From contig OZ024837.1 of the NCBI GenBank assembly GCA_964016985.1, positions 41,202,018 to 41,266,017 of the forward strand: DNA of 64,000 nucleotides. The letters are read 5' to 3'. Shown here piece after piece: positions 47,531 to 57,866 of this stretch. This stretch comes from Anodontia alba. Taxonomy: Eukaryota; Mollusca; Bivalvia; Lucinida; Lucinidae. The notes under the pieces are model-generated. The model had not been told where the DNA came from. It made no database searches and saw only the letters and a list, made by a program, of their open reading frames with translations. The first letter of the stretch is position 1. The number at the start of each line of letters is the position of its first letter. The position numbers and the translations under genes are program-made.

Positions 47531-47662
47531 TAAAAAAAAAAAAAAAAAGAATCTAGGTAGCCTTGTTGTTTGTTTGTTTGTTTTTGTTTTTGTTTGGTAC
47601 TGTTTGTTGTTGTTGTTGATGGTGGTGTTGTTGTTGTTGGTGGTGGTGGTGGTGGTAGTGGT
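47527..47662. repeat. Poly-A, TTTG and TTG/GGT low-complexity tract
   Basis: An A run, then TTTG, TTG and GGT repeats. Open frames in both directions here are low-complexity. Confidence 0.93.
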
Positions 47663-47949
47663 CTGTGAAGTCTTACCTGGGCCTGCATATGTTTTCTTAG
47701 AATATGTGTGCCGCAACGTGAGAAACGTACCTTCTGACATGTGTGCCCAACGAAAATTCAAATCAGTCCGTATGATGAAACTTTGCACCCTTACTACCCA
47801 AAATCTGCCCAGTCAAGATACTGACCAGACTCTTTTCTGACGTGCCGTTCCATATACTTTATTCAGCTAGCTGATACTGGTAGGGGTTTTACAAAATCTT
47901 GTATGTCACAGCGTATTATATATACATTTCATTTTATTAAAGCTGACAT

Positions 47950-48010
47950 CCCAGTTAGCATTGTACATAAATCTATAACGCTGTAGATTTATAAAAAATG
48001 CTAGCTGGAA
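47950..48010. mobile_element. MITE E short derivative
   Basis: CCCAGTTAGCATTGTAC to AATGCTAGCTGG, about 60 bp. The middle is reduced to ATAACGCTGTAGAT, an internal deletion derivative. Confidence 0.7.
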
Positions 48011-48547
48011 TATGATTAAAAAAATGAATTTCATTTCTCATTTATATTTTCATATTTTTAAGTGATCTGTTTTGTTTGTTTTTTCTTTGTTTGTTGTTGT
48101 TGTTTTGTTGATTAATTGTTGGAGGAACAAATACATGTGCTCTATTCTTTTTAAATATAGATATATTTTGGGTTTCAAAACAAATTTTGACCAATATTAC
48201 TGGTGTGGGGAAGGGGGTCAAAGTACGCTTTGTATTTTGGGAGATTCAAAATGTTGATTGGTATTTTCCTGATCTGTGAGAAATTTCAGCGTTTTGGTTT
48301 TAGAGCTGAAATCGTCTTGCCTCTGATGTGACAATGGAATGAATACGTACATGTAGTAGCTATGTATCGGTGGTCCCTCACCCAGCCCTGTGAGCTTGTT
48401 GAATTCTCACCAGATATATCCTGAATCTGAATTGGTGACGATTGACACGCTGAATGACATTTCTATTCATCGATTAAAGGTGTGCAGCAGGAAGATTAAT
48501 CACTAGAACTAACAAAATCCTGCCCGGACGAAATTTACACCTCAATG

Positions 48548-48700
48548 TTTCAAGTGCCAATGCTGCCAGTGGGCAAGACCCACGTGACTGGTTACGGTTC
48601 TGATACTAGTTCATTATCTTCTCCTGACTTTGCTGCATGCGCATATGTTTTTAAGGGCACACAAATCTTAGAATAAAGATACAATGAGTGAGACCCAGAA
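48548..48700 (+). repeat. Dispersed repeat Q, copy 1
   Basis: TTCAAGTGCCAATGCTGCCA, GGCAAGACCCACGTGACTGG, TCTCCTGACTTTGCTGCATG, GGGCACACAAATCTTAGAAT. It is repeated in the same direction at 50309-50460. Confidence 0.75.
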
Positions 48701-49637
48701 ATATATGGAAGAGTTGGGGGAGAATTTACGGACATCTATCCTCAGAAAATAAGCTGAAAACACCGTGGAAGCTAGAGTGCATTCCAATTCGCTCTATTTG
48801 TATGTAGATCAGAAGACGCTGGATTTCAATATAGGCCTACAGCCGTTCTGGCGAAGGACAATTGAAAAGTAAGTGGGTGCTAAGCAAAGAAGCCTACCTT
48901 CTGTGTATTTCCCACTCCCACTGGAAATAAATAAATAACAATTGACAAAAAAAAAAATCTTTTTTTTAAAAAAAAAAAGCTATCTCACCTGCGAATGAAA
49001 TGAAACAAAATTTTCGAATTCTTCGAAAGATCATTATATAAATATTTCAGGAAAAAGTAGCTCTGATTTTCAAAAAAAATAAAAATTAAAAATAAAAAGT
49101 AAATAAATAAATAAAATAAAATAAGTGAATCTGGAAAAAAGTAGATCTAGCGAAGAAAGAAAAACATAGTAAGTACAATGGTCTAAGGGAGGTAACTCAA
49201 ATAGGCCAAACACTAAGTCGTGTGAATGGGTACATTTCAGTTTGACAGTCTTTTCTATTATACTTTGTTGGCGTTAGGTATTATTAACATTATTGAAAAT
49301 ATAAAATAGATTTAACCTTCAACACTCAAACGACCATAGTTAATCGCCAAATATATAGGCTATATAGATCTATATATATAAAAAAAAAAAAACCTTATGT
49401 TTCAACTTGATGCAAATTTTAGAAAGCTGACACTTGTTGCCTAAAAACAAAGACGCGTAGAGAACTTGATCGAAAAATACTATGTTTCCCCGAAATTTCT
49501 TGATAAATTAAAAAAAAAAAGTAGAATCAAATTAAATCCAAACCAGACCTGAAATAATGATGTTTAAATATGTAACAATATTAGAGACACATTATAAAGT
49601 CTTTATATATGTTATTTTTCTCCCTCGTTGTCGTACA
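48701..49637. other. AT-rich sequence upstream of tRNA-Arg
   Basis: A- and AT-runs. No coding signal. Confidence 0.5.
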
Positions 49638-49710
49638 GCCTCCGTGGCCCAATGGATAAGGCACCGGCCTCCTAAGCCGGGGATTGCGGGTTCGAGTCCC
49701 GCCGGAGGTT
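49638..49710 (+). tRNA. tRNA-Arg-CCT: tRNA-Arg (anticodon CCT)
   Basis: A complete cloverleaf decoding AGG. The acceptor stem GCCTCCG pairs with CGGAGGT (G-T at the first pair). The D arm contains AATGGATAAGG, the anticodon stem is CCGGC/GCCGG with loop CTCCTAA (anticodon 49671-49673), and the T arm GCGGG-TTCGAGT-CCCGC is perfect. There is no intron. Internal A and B boxes are intact, and a long T run starting about 49713 serves as a Pol III terminator. All stems pair and there is no SINE body, so this looks like a real gene rather than a SINE head. Confidence 0.95.
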
Positions 49711-49712
49711 AA

Positions 49713-49727
49713 CTTTTTTTTTTTTCT
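49713..49727 (+). terminator. Pol III terminator of tRNA-Arg
   Basis: A T run begins 3-4 bases after the tRNA 3' end, the usual Pol III stop. Confidence 0.7.
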
Positions 49728-49801
49728 TACCTTTCATTTTCTCTTTCCAAAACTTTTATATTTTATAACCTCACTATTATTTCAGGTATTTTTATCATTT
49801 A

Positions 49802-49967
49802 GGGGAAAACTGCGTTCAAAATTTGTCATTTGGGGAGGTAAATCGGCGGTTTTACGGTCGAAAATTACGTTTTACGGCGACGCGTCAGCGGAGCCGTAAA
49901 ACGTAATTTGCGACCGTAAAACCGCCGATTTACCTCCCCAAAAGACAAATTTGATGCAGTTATCCCC
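49802..49967. repeat. 166-bp palindrome beside tRNA-Arg
   Basis: Arms GGGGAAAACTGCGTTCAAAA.. and ..TTTGATGCAGTTATCCCC. The inner part TTTACGGTCGAAAATTACG / CGTAATTTGCGACCGTAAA is long and CpG-rich. A second inverted repeat (GATTTGCGACAGTATATCGC to its mirror, 50083-50130) follows and may be part of the same element. Confidence 0.85.
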
Positions 49968-50308
49968 ATTCTAATGCATTTATTCATTTTTTCTATTGAA
50001 ATAATGTACTATTTGCACAAAACAAGAGCTGTGAGCTGCGTAAAACCAAATGCCAGCCAATGAGAAGCGACGTTACGTGATGACGTCGGATTTGCGACAG
50101 TATATCGCAGAATATACCGTCGCAAATTTTTGACGTTATCCAATCAGACGTCGCGTTACATACGCGAGTGCATTAGAATATAACTTAATTATCTTTTAAA
50201 ATGTACATTTTTTCGCAACAGGAAAAACAAATAAATAAATAAAATGAGCCTCAACGTAAAAAAGTAGGGTGCACCCGGGTAAATAGGGACGAAAATTATT
50301 CGTCAGAT

Positions 50309-50460
50309 TTCAAGTGCATTCCAGTGCTGCCAGTGTGCAAGACCCACGGGACTGGTTACCGGTTATTATACCGGTTCTGTATCTTCTCCTGACTTTGCTG
50401 TACGCGCCTATGTTTTTAGGGCACACAAACTTTAGAATAAAGATAAAGTGCGAGTGACCC
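50309..50460 (+). repeat. Dispersed repeat Q, copy 2
   Basis: Similar to 48548-48700 throughout (TGCTGCCAGTGTGCAAGACC, TCTCCTGACTTTGCTGTACG, GCACACAAACTTTAGAATAA). The two copies bracket the tRNA-Arg and the 166-bp palindrome. Confidence 0.75.
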
Positions 50461-50932
50461 GGAGAAATACGGACGAGATGGGGAAAGTTAGGAGAGAGGG
50501 AAAATATGGACAGCATTATAAAACAGCCGTTGAGAAAGTACGGGCACTGAATAATTTACATAATCCGTGAAATATCGGTCAAATTCGGGTAAATACGGGC
50601 AAGGCAAAAATTCATGGACTCAACCAACAGAATTTAAGGTATAAAGAGCTGGCACTATGTGTTTGTACGTGTTAGTACAGCATTGTGGCTGCTGTCCGCT
50701 ACCATTGCAAACACATTGTACTGGCATTGTCGGAAAACTGCCCACGACCAGAACAGGGTACGCACCCATGATATTCTAATCGTATTATGCGGCATATAAG
50801 TTTGCCACTCACCCAGCCAATTTACTATGACCTAGAAGCATTTGCCTCCCTTCTCAAAGAAATGCTTTCTTTCTTTCTTTGATTTGGGTTTTACGGCCCT
50901 TTCAAGAATATTTCACTTATATCGAGGCGATC
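50461..50932. other. Unrecognised, with a SINE tail scrap
   Basis: GATTTGGGTTTTACGGCCC (50880-50899) resembles the SINE 3' tail. Confidence 0.4.
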
Positions 50933-51213
50933 CATTTCGAAACCACGCCTATTCAAATATATTGAAAATTTCACCACCAAAAACTGAAAATTTTCACATA
51001 AAAAATTCTGATATTTTTCATATTTCTGCTCAAAAACATAGATTGTGGGTATTCGTTAGAACCGCCTCACCGAGGCGGTTCTAACGAGTATCCACAATCT
51101 ATGTTTTTGAGCAGAAATAAGAAAAGTAATGTATACCTCTGTAAACCCCAGTTTTACTATATAAAAGTGGGGTTTAAAGGGGTCAAATTTATATAAGTAT
51201 GTTTTTCGTGATT
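50933..51213 (-). mobile_element. MITE A copy 17
   Basis: Complete. The core has GGGTATTCG on one arm and CGAGTATCC on the other, so the arms differ. Between a SINE tail fragment (50873-50905) and a second SINE (51222). Confidence 0.9.
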
Positions 51214-51221
51214 CGTTCATC

Positions 51222-51386
51222 AAAGGTGGTCGAAAATCGGAGAACCCGAGTAAAAACCATCTGACCTTCAATAAGCAGAACTTGGCTTTCCCACATGTGA
51301 CCCGAGCGAGACTCGAACCACAGCGGTGAGAAACCTAATGGATTAAGAGTCAACTTTCCTATCCACTAGGCCACGCGAAGAATTAC
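51222..51386 (-). mobile_element. tRNA-derived SINE of a second family
   Basis: The minus-strand head contains GTGGCCTAGTGGATAG (A box, about 51360-51374) and GGTTCGAGTCTC (B box, 51308-51319). The arms do not pair well enough for a tRNA, and a non-tRNA body follows (GTGGGAAAGCCAAGTTCTGC, then CTCGGGTTCTCCGATTTTC). It lies directly next to MITE A copy 17. Confidence 0.65.
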
Positions 51387-51563
51387 TGCACCAGGAATAA
51401 GGAATATAGAGTTACTTTACTTACCCTCAATTGTCAAACACGAATATGAATCAAAGCGCTGATAGCACTCGTGGGTCGATTGTCTCTGAGTGTAGGCTGG
51501 CAAAAAGGTCCTGTATGGGGACATAAGACTGTTTCATTCAGCCCTTAACCTCCTGTAATTTAA

Positions 51564-51630
51564 GCAAACTGTGCATACCCTGATCAGACGCCGCGTTCTG
51601 CGGCGTCTGATCATGGTCTACACTGTTAGC
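51564..51630. repeat. B palindrome
   Basis: GCAAACTGTGCATACCCTGA to GGTCTACACTGTTAGC, with axis GCCGCGTTCTGCGGC, the opposite reading of the GCAGAACGC axis. Confidence 0.8.
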
Positions 51631-51813
51631 CAATGTCCCAAATGTCCCAGACCAGGTTTTACAGATACCCCTCTATCAAAAGCCCTCTGACGTCACAACA
51701 AAAAAATGCAAAAGAAAGGTTTTAGCCTCAACGCGAGAAAAATATACCTTATCACATGTGCGATCATCGCAGACACAAGTCAGCCTGAGCACATTCACAG
51801 TCTAATCCAAGTC

Positions 51814-52086
51814 CATTACGAATATATTCAAATATCTAGAAAATTTCACCGCCAAAAACTGAAAATTTTCAGATAAAAAAAACTCTGACATTGTTCATAT
51901 TTCTGCTCAAAAGATAAATTGTGGTACTCGTTAGAACCGCCTCGGCGAGGCAGTTCTAACGAGTATCCACAATCTATGTTTTGAGCAAAAATAAGACAAA
52001 TAATGTGTACCCGTGTAAACTCCAGTTTTACTACATAAAAGTGGGGTTTAAGGGGGTCAAAATTATATAGGTATGTTTTCGTGATG
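51814..52086 (-). mobile_element. MITE A copy 18
   Basis: Nearly complete, left tip degraded (CATTACGAATATATTC). Axis CCTCGGCGAGG. Confidence 0.9.
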
Positions 52087-52229
52087 CTTTGCTGTCTGCT
52101 TGAAGAGGCATTGGTCCTTGGCACCCAGCTGATCAGACGCTGCGGATGAGCTGGTCGCTCTAGGTCTTAGCTGAGAGCACACATCATACGGTACATTTTA
52201 TGATGATGTTGCGGCACTGACAGCATTGA

Positions 52230-52560
52230 TTGCAAGTGCGGATCTAGAAAGGGTTCGAAGGGTTCAGTCGACCCCCTACCACTTTGACTCAAATGGTCAG
52301 TTTGGTTACCGTATTTACTATAAAGTGTTCGCACGCCTTACTGTTTACCATATACTTCTAAAATTTCAACAAGAACGTGTCCAAAATTGCCTGTCTAAAA
52401 TGAGTAGCAAATAGTATAAACCTTGATAAGACGCTACGTTCTGAGGCGTCTGATCTGGGTCTATATGTTTGCTCGGTCGTTCTGATCGAATACTTAGGGT
52501 AACTGGATCATTTCGAACCCTTCAGAAATTTTGAATACCCTATTAAATAATCCTGGATCC
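52230..52560. mobile_element. MITE L copy with decayed B
   Basis: GTGCGGATCTAGAAAGGGTT, GGTTCAGTCGACCCCC at left; B-like 52407-52472 in the middle; AATAATCCTGGATCCGGTCT at right. Confidence 0.7.
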
Positions 52561-52766
52561 GGTCTTGGATTTAGTCATGTTCGAAGGAATAGAGAACTTA
52601 CTACAATGACAGTCTGCGTCCCAGTACTACAGAATTGAAGACTTTCAACCCATTTTAGACTGAATAAACTACGCTCACAGTATATATTTGAAGAATCCAA
52701 TTTCAATTTTAGGTATGTCAGACAACGTGATTCAGATATTTCTAGAGAAAAATGGCCAAACTAGTT

Positions 52767-52821
52767 ACAAACATTGGATACCCTGATTAGACGGCGACTG
52801 ATCTGGGTCTGCAATGTTTGC
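52767..52821. repeat. B palindrome, short centre
   Basis: ACAAACATTGGATACCCTGA to GGGTCTGCAATGTTTGCC. The inner stem is reduced to TTAGACGGCGACTGA. Confidence 0.65.
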
Positions 52822-53198
52822 CACTTACCTTTTAGGGGTCTCCAGACTAAAATGGCTTCAAGTACCACAAGTATACCTAAGTATCCGGACACCTTAAAGG
52901 CTCCATATTCCTCAAAAATAGACTTCTTTGTAGCGAAGAAAGGTTTAATAAATTGATATATGGTATCAATAGGATCATAAAATGTGGCATCTGGCAGCCT
53001 AAAAAATTCAGTTTGTCTCTCGTTTTTGACTTGGTTTAAAACTGAAATGCTTTTTATCGTATCTCTGAATTAATGTTGCTAAAATTAATTCTAATTAGAA
53101 GGCGCTTCTAATGAGTACCGTAACATATACTTTTTGTGAAGAAATACGTAAATTATCAGCACTTTTAATTGAAAAAAGTGTCTTATCTGAAGCTATGT
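52822..53198. other. Unrecognised; includes half of an A/G-type core
   Basis: GGCGCTTCTAATGAGTACC at 53101-53119 is one arm of the GCGCC-type core. Confidence 0.45.
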
Positions 53199-53305
53199 CC
53201 CAGCTAGCATTCTACGTAAATCTACATCGGACCGTCATCGGCCCGTCAGCTACCCTGACGGGCCGATGACGGCCCGATATAGATTTACGTAGAATGCTGA
53301 CTGGG
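53199..53305. mobile_element. MITE E copy 2
   Basis: 107 bp, almost identical to copy 1 (CCCAGCTAGCATTCTACG to GCTGACTGGG). No exact 3-bp duplication is seen. Confidence 0.9.
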
Positions 53306-53680
53306 GTGTACCTCTGTTGTATAGTCTATCTGTAACTGATAAACAATCCCTTCGTTTGCATCACATCACAGGGGCAGGGGTATTCCTTATAAGTTCCAGA
53401 AACTAGTTGGTTATTCCATATGTCGCTGTAGAAAGAGAGCGTTTTCCCTGGTCACACGTGGTGCGAGATGATATTGCGCCGCAATTCCCACTGTGTACCG
53501 AAACGGACAGCATCAGATACATGTAATTGTTATTGTCAGCATCGCATCAAGGTTTTCAGCAATATGATGGACTGTGCAACAGCTTTGCTTAAAGTTCCCA
53601 AGAATTGTTTCTTTCTTTCTAATGAACTTGATCAAATGAAAACTTGGTGAATTTTATCTGTTGCTTGTTGTTAACGCCTC

Positions 53681-53778
53681 CCCAGCTAGCATTCTGCTTA
53701 AATCTATACTGGACCGTTATCTGCTCGACAGGAATCCTATTACGGTCCGATATAGATTGAAGCAAAATGCTAACTGGA
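53681..53778. mobile_element. MITE E copy 3, diverged
   Basis: CCCAGCTAGCATTCTGCTTA to AATGCTAACTGG. The centre differs (GCTCGACAGGAATCC). Confidence 0.8.
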
Positions 53779-53914
53779 ACGTCACGTGACGTGAACTATA
53801 CTCTGAAATCAAATGACGACGATTTAGAGTATGCAGCCCATATGATAACAGTAGAGTTTTCTTTCAGGAAATATGTGAATAAAAACCCCAATAGTTTTTA
53901 CTACTGGCTGTAGT

Positions 53915-54192
53915 CATCACGAAAACACGCCTATATAATGTTGACCCCTTTAAACCCCACTTTTATATAGTAAAACTCTGGGTTACAGGGGTAACCATTA
54001 TTGTTCTTATTTCTGCTCAAAAACATAGATTCTGGGTGTCCGTTAGAACCGCCTCGACGAGGCGGTTCTAACGAGTACCTACAATCTATGTTTTGAGCAG
54101 AAATATGTAAAATATCATAATATTTAATTGAAAATTTTCATTTATTGGTGGTAAAATTTTCAGTATATTAGCATAGGCTTGTTTTCGTAATG
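53915..54192 (+). mobile_element. MITE A copy 19
   Basis: Complete. Axis CCTCGACGAGG, the only copy with A at the axis in plus orientation. Confidence 0.92.
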
Positions 54193-54214
54193 ACCCCTGC
54201 TGGTGGTCCTCGTG

Positions 54215-54740
54215 TTGATTATTCTTTGCGTGACTTTGTGGCTACTTGCTGCGGGACTTTTTTTTCATGTTTTGTTCTGTTAATTGTCATATTGTTGTGT
54301 TTAGTGGATCTTGTCTAACATTATCATAACCTTGTTGGAGAAGAGGGAGCTAGTTGCTTTGATTTCTTTCATTACAAAAGCACGCCTATTCAAATATGTT
54401 GAAAATTTCACCACCAAAAACTGAAAGTTTTCAGATAAAAATTCTCATATTTATCACATTTCTGCTAAAAACATAGATTGTGGGCGCACGTTAGAACCGC
54501 CTCGCCGAGGCGGTTCTAACGAGTACCCACAATCTATGTTTTTTAGCAGAAATTAGAAAAATAATGTATACCCATGTAAACCCCAGTTTTACTATATAAA
54601 AGTGGGGTTTAAGGGGGTCAAAATTATATAGGTATGTTTTCGTGATGGGTCTCTCTGCCTTGGTTTGCTTTTGATGCCATTGGTAGGCTATGTTCTGTGA
54701 TTGTTGCTATACCTGGACATCTTCTATACTGATTTTCCTT
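54215..54740 (+). repeat. Dispersed repeat K split by MITE A copy 20
   Basis: CTTGTTGGAGAAGAGGGAGC on the left; GATGCCATTGGTAGGCTATG and ACATCTTCTATACTGATTTT on the right of the A element. Confidence 0.7.
54370..54647 (-). mobile_element. MITE A copy 20, inserted in a K repeat
   Basis: Complete. K sequence on both sides (AGAGGGAGCTAGTTGC left, GTAGGCTATGTTCTGTG right). Axis CCTCGCCGAGG. Confidence 0.92.
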
Positions 54741-55158
54741 AAAACAGAAAGCGGGAAACCAATGGAAACAACATTCAGTATTTACAGAACAAACACTGAA
54801 GAGCAATCATAACGCCAGTTACATGTTTGCAATAACTCGTTTCAGCTCTTCTACAAAATATCTTGTCTAACATAACTAAATAGCCTCGTTGTGGCAATTA
54901 AGATCTTATCAACTAATGAGAACTGACGTATGTTGAGTCCCTGTCTAAGAATTTGTAACGAAACATCTGATTGGTCATGTCATCTGCACGTGTGATAGAT
55001 ATGCTGATATCCAACAAAACAGGAATTATTGCATCTTGTTTTTTATATATTTCTTTGATCTGTAAAGTGGTATTTTATAAGAAATATGTTTTTCGTGGGT
55101 ATTATGTATACCTGTAGGTATGTTGCTGATACAAGAATCGGTTGAGCATGCATCTTAA

Positions 55159-55968
55159 TGTATTTTTCTCCTGTATAGGTGAACATATTACTTAAATGTG
55201 GAAAAGAACCAAATGCACTTTCAGCACTACTTTCATAGATTTCTAGATATCCGATGAAATAGAACCTTATTTTCTCTAAATATTCGAACAGGCATGCCGG
55301 CGCCAATAGTGTTGTGTGCTGCGTTTCGCTTTCTGTCTCATTTTCAGGTACTTGGGATTTAACAATTTCAGCTTTGCAGACCAAAACATTTTCTTTTGCA
55401 AACAGTGTAGATCCAGATGGGACGGCTCATAATGAGCCGTCGCATCAGGATCTACACTGTTTGCCATTCTGTTTTGTTTTTTGACTCCTATTTGGAACAA
55501 TGGGTCTGACCAGATTCGGAGATGGAATAGTCTACTTTAGAAACTCAGGGATGAATGGGCTAATGTATTTTTTCTCGTAGGTGAAAATATTATGTAAATG
55601 TGGAAAGGAACCAAAGGCACTTCCAGCAATGCTTTGACAGAGCTCTAGACATCCAATGAAATAGAACCATATTTATTCTAAATATTCGAACAGGTATGTC
55701 TGAGCCAACAGTGTCTGGGTGTGTGCTGCGTCTTGCTTTGTCTGATTTTCAGATTCTTTGGATTTAACCATTTCAACTTTGCAGACCAAAACATTGTCTC
55801 TTGCAAACAGTGTAGATCCTGATGAGACCGCTCGTAATGATTCGGCTCATCAGGATCTACACTGTTTGCCATTCTGCTTTGAATTTCAACTGAGACCCCT
55901 ATTTTGAACAATGGTTCTGACCAGATTCGGAGATAGAAGAGTCCACTTCAGTAATTCAGGGATGTAAG
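55159..55968. repeat. Tandem duplication, 405-bp unit, each with a B palindrome
   Basis: Unit 1 starts at 55159 and unit 2 at 55564 (both TGTATTTTT..CTC, then AATGTGGAAA and GAACCAAA). Each ends with CCAGATTCGGAGAT and GGGATG. B palindromes lie at 55398-55464 and 55803-55869. Their centres differ: GGGACGGCTCATAATGAGCC in the first, CGCTCGTAATGATTCGGC in the second. Minus-strand open frames (55043-55384) are matched in unit 2 but broken by a stop, and I see no known domain. Confidence 0.82.
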
Positions 55969-56464
55969 GGTTAACTTTAAAAAAAAAGAATATCGCTCTC
56001 AACGATGAGCTAGAAGGTATGATCAGTGTTGCATGTTATAAGTACATTACTTTTCATGAACAGATGTAATAAAACTGAATCTGCAATTTTCGTTTATTCG
56101 ATGTGTTTTTTGTTTCCAAGGAACACTCCTTTATCTTAACGCTTTTATACGTGAGTTTCTGAAGCGGATTCTTCCTGGCCGGATAATGCGGCTTCCGATC
56201 TGGGATTTAACTATTTGCCACGCATCGGGTGGCTTTTAGCACATCAACAGATAGCAAAATGGATTTGTTCAAATTTCAGGGCTAAAAATGGTACGGAGAT
56301 AAGGCGTTCGAATATATAGAATGAATACTGTAATAACAGTCTGTATAAACCGTGTAAACACATACCTGATGCCAGAGAACACGGCGTTTGGCCAGGTTCT
56401 AGACTAGTTGTCATCTGTCCAGCAGTATTTTAGAAACATCAACTTGTTTAAATTGTAGGACTAG

Positions 56465-56571
56465 CCAAGCTAGCATTCTTTGTAAATCTACAGCGGGCCG
56501 TTATCGGCCCATCAGCTACCCTGACGGGCCGATAACTGCCCGCTGTAGATTTATGTAGAATGCTCACTGGG
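56465..56571. mobile_element. MITE E copy 4
   Basis: 107 bp, CCAAGCTAGCATTC to GAATGCTCACTGGG. The inner arms are GCGGGCCGTTATCGGCCC and its mirror, a variant of copy 1 with matched changes (TACATCGGG replaced by TACAGCGGG, mirrored). Confidence 0.88.
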
Positions 56572-57124
56572 AGTATTGCAAGGAGATAAGGTGGCCGAAT
56601 ATTAAGACAACCGCGGTATTTATGTTGACTAGGATACTAAAAGGTAATGAAACTCATCTGCAACAACTTTTCTTATAATATTTAATTTCACAAGGCACAT
56701 TTACTAGTAACTGCATGATGTATAATTTACGGTACATGAACAATAATTACATATAATTCCAACTTCTCGTCTTTATACACATTTCAGGCATTTTGATTGG
56801 TTGAAGGAAAAGTAGTACATTTAAATAAAGTCCAGTGCAGGAATCTGTTGGATCTACTTTTCTTCCCCCATCTCAAAAGATTAACATTTTTTGGAAACAT
56901 TTCAGCGTAACATTTTGATGACACAGTTGGAATTATGAGGAATGAATTATTATTTTTGTGGCTTTTATCGATGTGTAAACGCCGGCAAGTCATTATAAAG
57001 CTTAACGTAAAGTCCTTTGAGTTTTGTTCAGTTTGTGAATGATTCGCCGGAGTTTACACATCGATAAAATTCACAAAAATAAACTTTATTCCTATAGAAA
57101 ACTATTAGCTGAAAGGTGAATAAA
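56572..57124. other. Unrecognised; contains a separated inverted repeat
   Basis: TTTTTGTGGCTTTTATCGAT (56953) and CATCGATAAAATTCACAAAA (57059) form an inverted repeat with about 85 bp between the arms. No gene. Confidence 0.5.
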
Positions 57125-57345
57125 TAGCATTCTATGATGAAAGATTTTTGCCACCCTTTTCAAAAGAGAGCCCCACCCAGGCAGAAAAAGAGTTTGCTAT
57201 TTGCTTCTATAGTAAATGAATCCCTCATTAAAGGGGGCTGCAGTTAAAGAAAAGGAATTCGTCCCATGTGATAAGCAATTTCCTTCCTCCTTCAATTGTC
57301 GCCCTCTTTGAGAAGGGAGGCAAATGCTTCAGGTCAGGGTGATCT
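57125..57345. mobile_element. Hairpin family H copy 3, rearranged
   Basis: CACCCTTTTCAAAAGAGAGC, TTGCTTCTATAGTAAATGAA and GAGAAGGGAGGCAAATGC are family words, but the order suggests partial duplication. Confidence 0.5.
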
Positions 57346-57496
57346 CCCTTCGATGTGTATCCATTTCACCTTAGGAAAATGAATTTATTTAGCAGCATAT
57401 ACGTTTTTCAGCCACCATACTAAAACATTTTTTATAATTATTTTTACGTGTCTGAGATATCATATTTACACTAAGTAATGGGACAGATAGACCTGA

Positions 57497-57563
57497 GCAA
57501 ACAATGGAGACCCAGATCAGACGCCGCACATCGCGGCATCTAATATGGGTCCACATTGTTTGC
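57497..57563. repeat. B palindrome within L-like sequence
   Basis: GCAAACAATGGAGACCCAGA to GGGTCCACATTGTTTGC. The outer change (CAATGG / CCACATTG) is nearly matched on both arms. Confidence 0.75.
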
Positions 57564-57707
57564 TACTCAATCAGCAGTGTTGACCCATCAACATGCATGT
57601 TCTATTGTTAGGACATACGTGGTAAGAAACTAAAGAGTCTCAATATTTAAGGTAAATATGGTATATACAGTTACCCATTTAGCCGGCAATTCCCCAAATG
57701 GATATTG

Positions 57708-57773
57708 ACAAACAGAGCAGACCCAGATCAGACGCCGCAGAACGCGGCGTCTGATCAGGGTCTACACTGTTTT
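57708..57773. repeat. B palindrome
   Basis: ACAAACAGAGCAGACCCAGA to GGGTCTACACTGTTTT, with a perfect inner stem CAGACGCCGC/GCGGCGTCTG. It ends about 95 bp before the mariner fragment. Confidence 0.82.
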
Positions 57774-57866
57774 TCATTAGATGCAGTAATTTCTATAAAA
57801 CATGCGAGTACGATCAAGAAGTTCTCGCCCGATATACTTAGAAGAAATAAATTGAAACGTTGACAG

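Noticed and set aside
51240..51386. tRNA-like sequence on the minus strand
   Set aside because: A and B boxes are present, but the stems do not pair and a SINE body follows; called a SINE instead.
55043..55384. 113-codon minus frame that could be an exon
   Set aside because: The duplicated unit has a stop in the same frame, there is no recognisable domain, and its continuation runs into a B palindrome.
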